Source of the DNA: Arthrobacter sp. StoSoilA2
GTDB lineage: Bacteria > Actinomycetota > Actinomycetes > Actinomycetales > Micrococcaceae
NCBI RefSeq assembly: GCF_019977195.1
Contig: NZ_AP024643.1
Coordinates: 4,278,001 to 4,342,000, forward strand
Direction: 5' to 3'
Length of the DNA stretch: 64,000 bases
The notes beneath the pieces are model-generated. The model was not told where the DNA came from and searched no databases. It saw nothing but the letters and a program-made list of their open reading frames with translations. Positions 15,195 through 23,669 of this stretch are shown here, one piece after another. A program made the position numbers and the translations under genes. The first letter of the stretch is position 1, and the number at the start of each line of letters is the position of its first letter.

Positions 15195-16229
15195 CTAGAC
15201 CAGCGATGTAGAACCGCGAACCACCAAGGAGCTCTCCAGCGTCACGTGGGGCTCCTCCAAATCCCGGCCCTCCATGAGCCCGCGCAGCTGCTCCCCCGCC
15301 TTGAGTCCAAGCGGGGTCGCGGGCAGGTGCACGCTCGTGAGGCTGGGATTGCTGGTGGCTGAATACGGGAGGTCATCGAAGCCCGCCACAGCCAGTTCGG
15401 CAGGAATCCGCACGCCCGCCACACGCGCTTCCTGCAGCACGCCATATGCGTGGGTATCGGTACCGCAGACGACGGCGGTCACCCCCTCACGCTGCCACGC
15501 GGGCCAGGCGTCGGCGAACGCGGCGGCGGCAGCACCGACGTCGATCGCGGTACTGATGACATGCCCGTCGGCAACCAGGAGCCCGCACGCGGCGGCCTCC
15601 TCAAGGAAGGCTTCCCTGCGCAGGTGGAAAGTGGTGGTGCCGGTAATGCCGTCCACGTAGGCGGCCCGCGTATGTCCGGACGCAGCCAGATGCCGGGCCA
15701 ACTCACGTGCGCCTTGCGCGACGTCGAGGTTCACGGACGGGGCGTAGGACTCAAGCCCCGGGGCATCCAGGAGCACCAGCGGACCGGCCGCGGCCAGGTC
15801 CTGAAGAAACCCGGCACTGGGGGCACCCACCAGCAAGCCGGCCGGACGGAGCGCCAACAACTTGCGGACATCCTCAGCTTGCGGCGACTCCCCTGCGTCG
15901 GTCACCGAGAGCAGCAGTTGGTATTCCGGGCCCAGCGATTCCCGGACGCCTGCGATGACGTTGGCGAAGAACGGGTTGGAGACGTCGGGCGTCACGAGGA
16001 TGACGATGGAGCTGACTCCGCGTGCCAGCGAACTCCCAATGCTGTCCACCACATATCCAAGTTCGGCGATCGCTGAGCGGACCCGCGAGATGTTGTCCTC
16101 GGATACCCGTCCTTGCGTCTTGCCGTTGGCCACCAAGGAGACCGTGGCGGTGGAAACCCCGGCCCGGGCAGCCACCATCGCGGCCGTTACACGGGGTGCG
16201 CGGGCGTTCCGCCGATCCAGGGTATCCAT
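15195..16229 (-). CDS. LacI-family repressor of the adjacent nucleoside-use operon
   Basis: A 344-residue LacI/GalR regulator. The N-terminal HTH reads TAAMVAARAGVSTATVSLVANGK, followed by a hinge helix near residue 60 and a periplasmic-binding-protein-like effector domain (SIVILVTPDVSNPFFANVIAGV to the C-terminal VAGFDDLPYSATSNPSLTSV). ATG 16229 places the HTH at the usual distance from the N-terminus; an upstream in-frame TTG at 16256 is less likely. It is divergent from the nucleoside hydrolase/MFS/ribokinase operon, with a clear operator in the spacer. The likely inducer is a nucleoside, ribose or a phosphate thereof, by inference from the operon. Confidence 0.9.
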   Translation of the reverse strand: MDTLDRRNARAPRVTAAMVAARAGVSTATVSLVANGKTQGRVSEDNISRVRSAIAELGYVVDSIGSSLARGVSSIVILVTPDVSNPFFANVIAGVRESLGPEYQLLLSVTDAGESPQAEDVRKLLALRPAGLLVGAPSAGFLQDLAAAGPLVLLDAPGLESYAPSVNLDVAQGARELARHLAASGHTRAAYVDGITGTTTFHLRREAFLEEAAACGLLVADGHVISTAIDVGAAAAAFADAWPAWQREGVTAVVCGTDTHAYGVLQEARVAGVRIPAELAVAGFDDLPYSATSNPSLTSVHLPATPLGLKAGEQLRGLMEGRDLEEPHVTLESSLVVRGSTSLV

Positions 16230-16277
16230 GCATCGATCGTAGCGTTGTTGCGGCACGCACTACTCCCCTCAAGGCAT

Positions 16278-16310
16278 CAAGCGTTTAACGCAATTAACGT
16301 TAAGCGCTTG
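16278..16310. promoter_or_regulatory. LacI-type operator in the divergent spacer
   Basis: CAAGCGTTTAACG (16278-16290) and CGTTAAGCGCTTG (16298-16310) form a 13-bp inverted repeat with one mismatch and a 7-base centre. TTAACG and TTAACGTTAA elements are embedded. It lies between the divergent LacI gene (start 16229) and the nucleoside hydrolase (start 16407). Confidence 0.65.
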
Positions 16311-16406
16311 ACGTGAGACCGGAAGCAGTGCCAGAATTCCCAATGAATGCTTACCGCCCTGCTTCAGGCAAGACCCTGGCAGGCCCCAATGACGTGGAGA
16401 CGAAAC

Positions 16407-17450
16407 GTGGACCCCACCCCCATGACAGCACCCAAGAAGATCATTCTTGACTGCGACCCCGGCCATGACGACGCAGTGGCATTGCTTCTGGCCCACGGCA
16501 ACCCGGACATCGAGCTCCTCGCAGTGACAACCGTCGTGGGCAACCAGACCCTCGAAAAAGTCACGCGCAACGCCCTCTCGGTAGCCACGATCGCTGGCAT
16601 CACTGGCGTTCCCTTCGCAGCCGGCTGCGACCGTCCCCTTGTGCGCACCATCGAGACTGCCCCGAGCATCCACGGCGATTCCGGAATGGACGGTCCGGAA
16701 CAGCCCGAGGCCACCCTCGAGCTGGACCCGCGCCACGCCGTCGACCTCATCATTGAAACCGTCATGGCGCATGAGCCGGGCACCGTCACGCTCGTCCCTA
16801 CCGCGGGCCTCACCAACATCGCGATGGCCGCCCGCAAGGAACCCCGCATCGTTGAGCGCGTCAAGGAAGTCGTCCTCATGGGCGGCGGCTACCACGTGGG
16901 CAACTGGAGCGCCGTTGCCGAGTTCAACATCATCATCGATCCCGAAGCCGCACACATAGTGTTCAACGAAAAGTGGCCCGTGGTGATGGTCGGCCTGGAC
17001 CTCACTCACCAGGCGCTGGCCACAGACGAAGTAGTGGACCGCATCGCAAAAATCGGCACCAAGCCGGCCAAGTTCGTCATGGAACTCATGGACTTCTTCC
17101 AAAAGACCTACAAGGATGCCCAGGGCTTCGACTTCCCGCCGGTCCACGATCCGTGCGCCGTCGCCTACGTCATCGACCCCACCGTGATGACCACCCGCAA
17201 GGTCCCCGTCGACATCGAGCTGCAGGGAAGGCTCACTCTGGGCATGACCGTTGCCGACTTCCGCGCGCCCGCCCCGGAGGACTGCCACACGTCCGTGGCC
17301 GTGGATCTGGATCACAAGAAGTTCTGGGATTTGGTCACGGACGCGATCGAACGGATTGGCGAACCAACGCTCGACGACGGAGCTAACGCCACGGCTGCGG
17401 CGGACGTCACCGACGCTACAGCCGCAGTGGCAGCAGAAGAGGCCAAGTAA
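16407..17450 (+). CDS. Nucleoside hydrolase (IunH/RihA type)
   Basis: A 347-residue enzyme that splits ribonucleosides into base and ribose. The Ca-binding N-terminal signature DCDPGHDDAVALLL is near residues 14-27; HGDSGMDG, the strand ending TAGLTNIA, the MGGGY loop and the C-terminal VHDPCAVAYV (His-Asp) are all present. The GTG at 16407, preceded by GGAGACG, gives a normal N-terminus; in-frame ATGs at 16347 and 16389 would add residues without homologous features. The stop overlaps the ATG of the MFS gene. With the transporter and ribokinase it forms an uptake-hydrolysis-phosphorylation route for nucleosides. Confidence 0.9.
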   Translation: MDPTPMTAPKKIILDCDPGHDDAVALLLAHGNPDIELLAVTTVVGNQTLEKVTRNALSVATIAGITGVPFAAGCDRPLVRTIETAPSIHGDSGMDGPEQPEATLELDPRHAVDLIIETVMAHEPGTVTLVPTAGLTNIAMAARKEPRIVERVKEVVLMGGGYHVGNWSAVAEFNIIIDPEAAHIVFNEKWPVVMVGLDLTHQALATDEVVDRIAKIGTKPAKFVMELMDFFQKTYKDAQGFDFPPVHDPCAVAYVIDPTVMTTRKVPVDIELQGRLTLGMTVADFRAPAPEDCHTSVAVDLDHKKFWDLVTDAIERIGEPTLDDGANATAAADVTDATAAVAAEEAK

Positions 17451-18913
17451 TGTCCATCCCCGCAGAAACCAAGTCCACGCGCGGCAATGTCACTGCCCTC
17501 ATGGTCGCCCTGCTGGCAGCTTGCGTAGCCTTCCAGCTCAACGCCTCCATGCTCAGTCCCGCCTTGGTCACCATGGGCAATGAGCTCCAGACCGACCAAG
17601 CAACCATCGGCCTCTCCCAGACCTGGTTCTTCACGGCCGCCGCACTGTTCTCCCTCTTCCTCCCCCGCCTCAGCGACATCGTGGGCCGCAAGAAGATCCT
17701 TGTGGGCATGATGCTCCTGATGACAGTTGGTTCGGTCATCGCCGCACTCGCACCCGATGTCACGTGGCTCTTCGTAGGCCGCATCATCCAGGGCGTCAGC
17801 GGTCCCACCGTCCCGCTCTGCCTCATCATGCTCCGCTCTGCAGTGAGCAACCCCCGCAAATACGGCACGCTCATGGGCCTCATCACCGCGGTGAACGGTG
17901 GGGTGGCCGGCGTCGACTCGTTCGTGGGCGGCTACTTCGCCGAGAACTTCGGATTCCGCAGCATCTTCTGGCTCATGGTGGCCCTGGCACTCGTGGCTAC
18001 GGTTCTGATCGCTGTCCTGGCCGGCGAAAGCAAACCTGCTGCCGGAACCACCATGGACTGGCTGGGCGTCTTCTTCATCGTGATCGCCGTGGGCGCACTG
18101 CTGACGGCACTGAACGAAGGCTCCAAGCTGGCAACGGCCTTCGACGCCGGCACCTTGACCCTCGCAGTCGCCCTCATCCTGGTTGCCGCCGTCGCGTTCT
18201 TCGCCTTCTGGACCGTTGAAAAGCGCGCCAAGCAGCCCATGGTCGAAACCGTGCACCTGCGGCAGCGTTCCACGTGGGCTCCGCTTTTGACCACCACACT
18301 GACCATGACCGGCATCTTCGCCGTCATTAATGGGATCGTCCCTGCCTTCGTTCAGGCGGCCGAACCCGGCTTCGGCGTCGGCCCTACCGAGATGTCACTC
18401 ATGATCCTCACGCCGTACGCACTGCTGGGTTGGCTCTTCGGCCCGATCAGCGGCAGGCTCGCCCCGGTCCTCGGCTACACGAAGGTCCTTCGCATCGGCC
18501 TGGTGGGCAGCCTCGTAGCCTTGGCGATCATCGCGCTCTTCGGCCTGAACAACCTGCCGATGATGATCGTGGGCACAGCCTTGCTGGGCATCATGTACGC
18601 CGGTACCGTCAACATCATGCTGAACGGACTCGGCGTGGTCCTCTCGCCCCAAGGCAATCCGGGCTTCCTTCCCGGAATGAACGCGGGCGCCTTCAACCTC
18701 GGCGCCGGCCTGAGCTTCCTGGTCCTGCCCGCGGTCCTCGTTGCAACGTCCGCACTTGGCGACGCAAAGGCGTCGTACCTCACCGTTGTGGTGGTGGGTC
18801 TCGCCATCACCCTGGCCGCCTTCGGAGCCTCACTGCTGATCCCCAAACCGGTTGATGCCGAAGTCACCGAAGGTGCGGACAACGAGACATCCGAGAAAGA
18901 GGTCACCGCATGA
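17450..18913 (+). CDS. MFS transporter, probable nucleoside uptake
   Basis: A 487-residue major facilitator protein with about 14 hydrophobic segments, in the style of the DHA2 subgroup. The loop 2-3 signature appears as LSDIVGRKKILVG near residues 75-88. The first base of its ATG is the last base of the hydrolase stop, and its own end overlaps the ribokinase start by 4 bases. Although its closest subgroup often exports drugs, the operon context (hydrolase, ribokinase, LacI repressor) makes uptake of a nucleoside or ribose the better inference. Confidence 0.85.
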   Translation: MSIPAETKSTRGNVTALMVALLAACVAFQLNASMLSPALVTMGNELQTDQATIGLSQTWFFTAAALFSLFLPRLSDIVGRKKILVGMMLLMTVGSVIAALAPDVTWLFVGRIIQGVSGPTVPLCLIMLRSAVSNPRKYGTLMGLITAVNGGVAGVDSFVGGYFAENFGFRSIFWLMVALALVATVLIAVLAGESKPAAGTTMDWLGVFFIVIAVGALLTALNEGSKLATAFDAGTLTLAVALILVAAVAFFAFWTVEKRAKQPMVETVHLRQRSTWAPLLTTTLTMTGIFAVINGIVPAFVQAAEPGFGVGPTEMSLMILTPYALLGWLFGPISGRLAPVLGYTKVLRIGLVGSLVALAIIALFGLNNLPMMIVGTALLGIMYAGTVNIMLNGLGVVLSPQGNPGFLPGMNAGAFNLGAGLSFLVLPAVLVATSALGDAKASYLTVVVVGLAITLAAFGASLLIPKPVDAEVTEGADNETSEKEVTA

Positions 18914-19881
18914 GCACAGAAGCCGAAGCACCCACGGCGGGGGTCGTCGTCGTCGGCTCCCTGAACGCCGATTTAACGATCTACTGCGACCGCCTCCCGA
19001 AGCCCGGCGAGACGGTCCACGGCAATGGTTTCGCCGTAAATCCCGGTGGCAAGAGTGCCAACCAGGCGGTGGCGGCCAGCAAGCTCGGTGCCCAGGTCAG
19101 CCTGGTGGGCGCAGTGGGCGATGACGCCAACGGCACCATGCTCCTGGAGTCGACCGCCAACGCCGGCGTGGACGTTACCCGCGTCCGACGCTCGGATGCC
19201 GCGACGGGCGTCGCGGTCATCTCGGTGGATGCCGGCGGCGAGAACAGCATTATCATCTCGGCCGGGGCAAACGGGACTCTAACCCCGGCGGACGTGCGCG
19301 CGGCAGCGGACACCTTCAACAATGCTGCGGTGGTCTGCCTCTGCCTTGAAGTCGCGATCGATACTGTGATCGCCGCTGCACAAGCAGGGCACGACGCCGG
19401 CGCTACCGTCTTGTTGAACCTCTCGCCTTACGCGGAGGTGCCGGAGGTCCTGGCCGAGTTGAGCGACGTACTGCTGGTCAATGCGCACGAGGCCTCACTG
19501 TTCCTTGGTGGCGAAGCCGACGTTCCTGCCGCCGACGCGGAGGCCGAAGCGTGGGAGCCGGTACGTAGCCAGTTTGCTGACCGGGGTTTGCAGCGCGTGC
19601 TGGTAACGCTGGGCGCCCACGGGTCTGTTGTGCTGGATTCTTTGGCCCGGGGTACCCAGGACCAGATCACGCGCATTGCCCCTACCCGCGTTTCGGCCGT
19701 CGACACCACGGGTGCCGGTGATGCTTTTACGGGGGCGGTCGCTGCACGCCTGGCTGCCGGAGACTCCCTCGCCGACGCCGCCGGGTTCGCCTCAGTGGCT
19801 GCCGCGTTGGCCGCCACGAAGAAGGGCACTCAGGCCGCCTATCCCAGCATCGCGGATGTGGAGCGCTTGCGGAGCGTTTAG
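18910..19881 (+). CDS. rbsK: Ribokinase (PfkB family)
   Basis: A 323-residue PfkB-type sugar kinase. The N-terminal substrate region GSLNADLTIYCDRLPKPGET and NPGGKSANQAVAASKLGA are typical of ribokinases, and the C-terminal signature VDTTGAGDAFTGA contains the catalytic Asp and the anion hole. It phosphorylates the ribose released by the nucleoside hydrolase to ribose-5-phosphate. ATG overlaps the MFS stop by 4 bases. Last gene of the LacI-controlled operon. Confidence 0.9.
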   Translation: MSTEAEAPTAGVVVVGSLNADLTIYCDRLPKPGETVHGNGFAVNPGGKSANQAVAASKLGAQVSLVGAVGDDANGTMLLESTANAGVDVTRVRRSDAATGVAVISVDAGGENSIIISAGANGTLTPADVRAAADTFNNAAVVCLCLEVAIDTVIAAAQAGHDAGATVLLNLSPYAEVPEVLAELSDVLLVNAHEASLFLGGEADVPAADAEAEAWEPVRSQFADRGLQRVLVTLGAHGSVVLDSLARGTQDQITRIAPTRVSAVDTTGAGDAFTGAVAARLAAGDSLADAAGFASVAAALAATKKGTQAAYPSIADVERLRSV

Positions 19882-19900
19882 TCCCAGCGTCCCAGGTGGG

Positions 19901-20218
19901 TTAGCGGGACTTGCGGGCTGCGCGTTGGGCCGAGCGCTCCACTGCCTTGCGGGTGAGGGCGCCGTGGCCGGCCATGAGCTTGGGGACCACAACGTAGACC
20001 GCGGCCGGGACCACAAGCGCCGTCAGCAGGAGTGCCCGAAGGATAGGGTGCCACGGCTCCATGATTGGCCCGAGCAACAGCATGCCGATGGATACCAAGG
20101 GGAAGATCGCGAGCCAGGTGATCAGTGCCCTCACGTGGACGGAGGGAACTTTCGGGCGAGCCGGGACTGCGGGTGACGAGGACTGAACGGCGATTTCCGG
20201 CGTTGTTTGAGTGGTCAT
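19901..20218 (-). CDS. Small two-helix membrane protein next to a TetR gene
   Basis: A 105-residue protein with two strongly hydrophobic helices (about 33-53 and 60-80), a polar N-terminus and a basic C-terminal tail (ALTRKAVERSAQRAARKSR). I do not recognise a named family. GGAG lies 6 bases before the ATG at 20218. It is divergent from the TetR regulator and shares its operator region, so it is the probable target. A permease accessory or stress membrane protein are both possible. Confidence 0.6.
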   Translation of the reverse strand: MTTQTTPEIAVQSSSPAVPARPKVPSVHVRALITWLAIFPLVSIGMLLLGPIMEPWHPILRALLLTALVVPAAVYVVVPKLMAGHGALTRKAVERSAQRAARKSR

Positions 20219-20283
20219 GGCATTCTCCAACCAGATAGTTGCATTTAGCTTGGTCCCACCATAACCGCACTCGGGAGCAAATA

Positions 20284-20297
20284 CAACTAGTTAGTTG
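20284..20297. promoter_or_regulatory. TetR-type palindrome in the divergent spacer
   Basis: CAACTAGTTAGTTG has perfect 6-base arms (CAACTA/TAGTTG) around a 2-base centre. It lies 20 bases before the TetR ATG. A looser copy of the half-sites, CCAACCAGATAGTTG, lies at 20228-20242 just before the small membrane protein gene. Each gene thus has a probable site at its 5' end. Confidence 0.55.
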
Positions 20298-20317
20298 GGA
20301 AATGGTAATCTGTAGTT

Positions 20318-20956
20318 ATGGCATGGGACACAGAACGCACCAAGTCACTCCTGCTCGAGGCGGCGACGTCCGAGTTTTGCGCGCGCGGACTTGCCGGGGC
20401 CCGGATTGACCGCATCGCGGCTGAGGCGGGTGTCAACAAGGAACGCATCTACCAGTACTTCGGCAACAAGAACGGCCTTTTTGACGCGGTTATCGTCGCG
20501 GCGCTCAGCTCCCTCATGGACGAAGTACCCATTCATGGAAAGGGTCCGGAGGCCATGGCTGACTACGCTGGCCGGCTCTTTGACCACCACCAAAAAGATG
20601 CGACCGCGCCGCGCCTCCTCTTCTGGGAAGGCCTGGAACGCGGCGCTGAAGTTGTGGGCCTGCCCAAACGGATGGCCAACTGTGCGTCCAAGGTCAACAG
20701 CACCATTGCAGCCCTTCCTGGAATCTCAAGGGAAGACGCCGGCGATCTCCTCATCACCATCGTGAGTCTTTGCGATGCCGCGCCCGTGCTGCCTGCACTC
20801 GATGGACTCATGGCCGGGAACGACCCCGGCCGCCTCGAAAGGCGACGCGCCGCCGTCGTGCGTACCGTCTACCTGACTGCCTCCGCGCTGGCTGCGGAAG
20901 CGGCACCTGCCGGGTCGTCGGCCACAGAAATTGCACCAGCCTCAGTGGCCCAGTAG
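20318..20956 (+). CDS. TetR-family transcriptional regulator
   Basis: A 212-residue regulator with an N-terminal TetR HTH (ARIDRIAAEAGVNKERIYQYFGNKNGLFDAVI, residues about 26-60) and a helical ligand-binding domain. It probably represses itself and the divergent small membrane protein through the palindromes in the spacer. The ligand is unknown. Confidence 0.88.
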   Translation: MAWDTERTKSLLLEAATSEFCARGLAGARIDRIAAEAGVNKERIYQYFGNKNGLFDAVIVAALSSLMDEVPIHGKGPEAMADYAGRLFDHHQKDATAPRLLFWEGLERGAEVVGLPKRMANCASKVNSTIAALPGISREDAGDLLITIVSLCDAAPVLPALDGLMAGNDPGRLERRRAAVVRTVYLTASALAAEAAPAGSSATEIAPASVAQ

Positions 20957-21054
20957 CCGCCCCCATACACCCTGTGACAGCTTTGACAGGAAAAGTGACT
21001 TCGTTGTGAAGTGGCCCCTAGCCAAGAAGGGGTGCCATCAACCATGCTTGCTGC

Positions 21055-21636
21055 ATGTACTCAACGACGAGCCCATACCGCATCATCACGGTCTGCACTG
21101 GAAACATCTGCCGCTCGCCCATGGCAGCGCTCATGCTTACCGAGGCCTTCGAAGCGGAAGGGCTCGGCAAGCTGGTCGTCGTGGACTCAGCAGGCACCAC
21201 CGGGTACGAGGTGGGGCACCCGATCGATCCCCGGGCGGCCCGCAAACTGACCGCCCACCACATCGCTTCCGAGGATCACGTCGCACGCCAGTGGCGGCAA
21301 GAGTGGTTCACTGAGCGGGATCTCATCCTGGCGCTGGACGTCGACCATTTCGGCTGGCTCCAGGAGGGCGCACCGGATCGCGAATCGCTGGCAAAAGTCC
21401 GGATGCTGCGCAGCTTCGATCCCATGATGGCTGGGCGCAGTTCCCTGGATTTGGGTATCGAGGATCCCTGGTACGGCGGCCACACCGACTTCGACAACAC
21501 CTGGACCCTCATCAAAGCCGCCATTCCAGGCATTGTGCGCCACGTGGGCGCTGCCCTAGCGGAAGACCGCGGGAGTAGCGCCAGCGACGTCCGGGACGGA
21601 GCCACCGAGCACCAGCAGGTAACCTCTATGTCATGA
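21055..21636 (+). CDS. Low-molecular-weight protein tyrosine phosphatase
   Basis: A 193-residue phosphatase of the LMW-PTP family. The active-site loop VCTGNICRSP (C-x5-R-S, residues about 14-23) is at the N-terminus and the general-acid segment DPWYGG is near residue 142. A His/Arg-rich region and a C-terminal tail beyond the usual ~155 residues follow. Unlike the two ars-linked proteins, the loop is of the tyrosine phosphatase type (TGNICRSP). Its stop overlaps the start of the P-loop-PabB fusion (ATGA), indicating translational coupling. Why a phosphatase is joined to folate synthesis is unclear. Confidence 0.88.
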   Translation: MYSTTSPYRIITVCTGNICRSPMAALMLTEAFEAEGLGKLVVVDSAGTTGYEVGHPIDPRAARKLTAHHIASEDHVARQWRQEWFTERDLILALDVDHFGWLQEGAPDRESLAKVRMLRSFDPMMAGRSSLDLGIEDPWYGGHTDFDNTWTLIKAAIPGIVRHVGAALAEDRGSSASDVRDGATEHQQVTSMS

Positions 21637-23666
21637 CCCCTGCACCCGTGATCATCGCCGTCGACGGGCGGTCCGGCGCGGGCAAGACCACGCTGGCCGT
21701 CGAGCTGGCGGCCCGCCTTCGGGAGCACCACAAGGTTTCCCTTTTCCATCTTGAAGACATCTATCCCGGCTGGAACGGCCTTGCCACAGGCATCGAACGA
21801 TACATCGCAACGGTCCTGACGCCCTTGAGCCAAGGCGAGGCAGCAGAGTGGGTCAGCTGGGATTGGGAAAAGCATTACGACGGCGCGCTGCACGTCACGC
21901 TGCCAGCCGAAATCGTGATCGTCGAGGGTGTCGGGGCAGCAGCAAACGCCGCGCGCCCGATGCTGGACGCCATCGTCTGGGTCGAATCCCCCGGGGACGA
22001 CCGCCGTCGCCGGGCTTTGGCCCGTGACGGAGATACCTACGAACCCTACTGGGACACCTGGGCCGCCCAGGAAGATCTTTGGCTCGAAGCTGACCCTGTC
22101 ATCGGCGCAGCAGACATCCGTGTCCAGAACCTCGCGGATGGCAACGCCCCGGACGACGTCCTGCAGGCCATGCGGTACCTGCCGTCGCTGGCAGCGATCC
22201 TCTCGCCGGAACTCAGCGCGCGCCGCGGCCTGCAGCTCCGGTCCGAAAAGATCAGCGCCGCTCCTGACGCCGAGGCGCTCTTTCAGAACCTTTACGGTTC
22301 CTCGGCCAACGCTGTCTGGTTGGATTCCTCCAACGCATCCGCGGTTTCTGGGACGTCCCAGGCTGCTGCCCGAAGCCGCTTCAGCATTCTGGCGGACGAC
22401 GGCGGCACGTTCGGACAGTCCGTCCAGCACCGTCAGGGAACCACCCAGGTAACGGTCGGAACAGCCACCGTGGAAACCGCCGGACCCTTCTTCCGCTGGC
22501 TCGATTCCGTATGGGGACGCCGGGCCGTGCGCGCACCCCGCGGCTACGATGGCCAGTTCACGCTCGGCTGGTTGGGTTATCTGGGCTACGAGCTCAAGCG
22601 GGAAACCGGGGGGAACGACGTCCAGGCAGGGACTCCCGACGCCGCCCTGCTCTTCGCTGGACGGGCCGTGGTGCTGGATCATCGCGAGCACACTGTGTGG
22701 CTGCTCGCCTTGGACGCGCCCGACGCCGATGACTGGTTCCGCGAGGCTCGAACCGCCGTCGGGGCTGCTTCAGCCGCCCCTGTTTCCGCCGTCGGGCCGG
22801 CTTCCGAGGTGGCTCCGGAATTCACTTGCCGTGACAGCGCGACGGACTACAAGCGCAAAATCGCCGACGCCCAGCATGAAATAAGCGAAGGCAACTCATA
22901 CGAGGTCTGCCTGACCACCATGCTTGAAGCCCCTGCCGGCGGGCTTGATCCGTGGGAGAGCTACCGGGCATTGCGTCGCCGCAATCCGGCACCCTTCGCC
23001 AGTTACCTTCGGTTCGGCGAGCTGGTTGTCGCGAGCACTTCGCCCGAACGCTTCCTGCGGATTCTCTCCGACGGCGGCATGCGGGCCGAGCCGATCAAAG
23101 GCACGCGTGGGCGTTCCGCCGACCCCACGGAGGACGCCGAACTGCGCCGCGACCTGGAGACGTCGCTGAAGGACCGCGCCGAAAACATCATGATCGTGGA
23201 CCTGCTGCGAAATGACCTGAGCCATTTCGCCGTTCCGGGCTCGGTGACGGTCAGCCGCTTGTGCGCGATCGAAAGCTACGCCACGGTGCATCAAATGGTG
23301 AGCACCGTGGACGCACATCTCCGCCCTGGCGCTCCGCGGGCAGAGGCCGTGGCTGCGGCCTTCCCGGCCGGTTCAATGACCGGGGCGCCGAAGATCAGCA
23401 CCATGGACATTCTTGACCAGCTTGAGGCGGGTCCCCGCGGTATCTATTCGGGAGCAATCGGCTACTTCTCGCTGAATGCTGCCACGGACCTCGCCGTCGT
23501 GATCCGAACCCTGGTGGTGAATCCCGACGACGACGGCGGGCGAAAGCTGAGCCTGGGCGTCGGCGGGGCAATCACCGCCGATTCGGTGGCCGACGACGAG
23601 TACGAAGAGATCCGGACCAAGGCGTTTGGCGTGTTGTCGACGCTCGGGGCCGACTTCCCCGGCTGA
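21633..23666 (+). CDS. pabB: P-loop kinase-like domain fused to aminodeoxychorismate synthase component I
   Basis: A 677-residue fusion. Residues 1-190 are a P-loop domain of uridine-kinase type with Walker A GRSGAGKTTL (from residue 12), an acidic HLEDIY and a strand ending VIVEGVG. Residues about 205-400 are the N-terminal part of PabB/TrpE, and about 410-670 are the chorismate-utilising domain: PIKGTRGRS, ENIMIVDLLRNDL, ATVHQM, FPAGSMTGAPK and IYSGAIGY. It makes aminodeoxychorismate, the p-aminobenzoate precursor for folate; PIKGT marks PabB rather than anthranilate synthase. A glutaminase subunit is not in the window, but pabC follows. The role of the kinase-like half is unknown. Confidence 0.85.
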   Translation: MTPAPVIIAVDGRSGAGKTTLAVELAARLREHHKVSLFHLEDIYPGWNGLATGIERYIATVLTPLSQGEAAEWVSWDWEKHYDGALHVTLPAEIVIVEGVGAAANAARPMLDAIVWVESPGDDRRRRALARDGDTYEPYWDTWAAQEDLWLEADPVIGAADIRVQNLADGNAPDDVLQAMRYLPSLAAILSPELSARRGLQLRSEKISAAPDAEALFQNLYGSSANAVWLDSSNASAVSGTSQAAARSRFSILADDGGTFGQSVQHRQGTTQVTVGTATVETAGPFFRWLDSVWGRRAVRAPRGYDGQFTLGWLGYLGYELKRETGGNDVQAGTPDAALLFAGRAVVLDHREHTVWLLALDAPDADDWFREARTAVGAASAAPVSAVGPASEVAPEFTCRDSATDYKRKIADAQHEISEGNSYEVCLTTMLEAPAGGLDPWESYRALRRRNPAPFASYLRFGELVVASTSPERFLRILSDGGMRAEPIKGTRGRSADPTEDAELRRDLETSLKDRAENIMIVDLLRNDLSHFAVPGSVTVSRLCAIESYATVHQMVSTVDAHLRPGAPRAEAVAAAFPAGSMTGAPKISTMDILDQLEAGPRGIYSGAIGYFSLNAATDLAVVIRTLVVNPDDDGGRKLSLGVGGAITADSVADDEYEEIRTKAFGVLSTLGADFPG

Positions 23667-23669
23667 GGA

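Noticed and set aside
21276..22691. 471-codon open frame on the minus strand
   Set aside because: Antisense to the phosphatase and PabB fusion, which show clear motifs; no recognisable features of its own.
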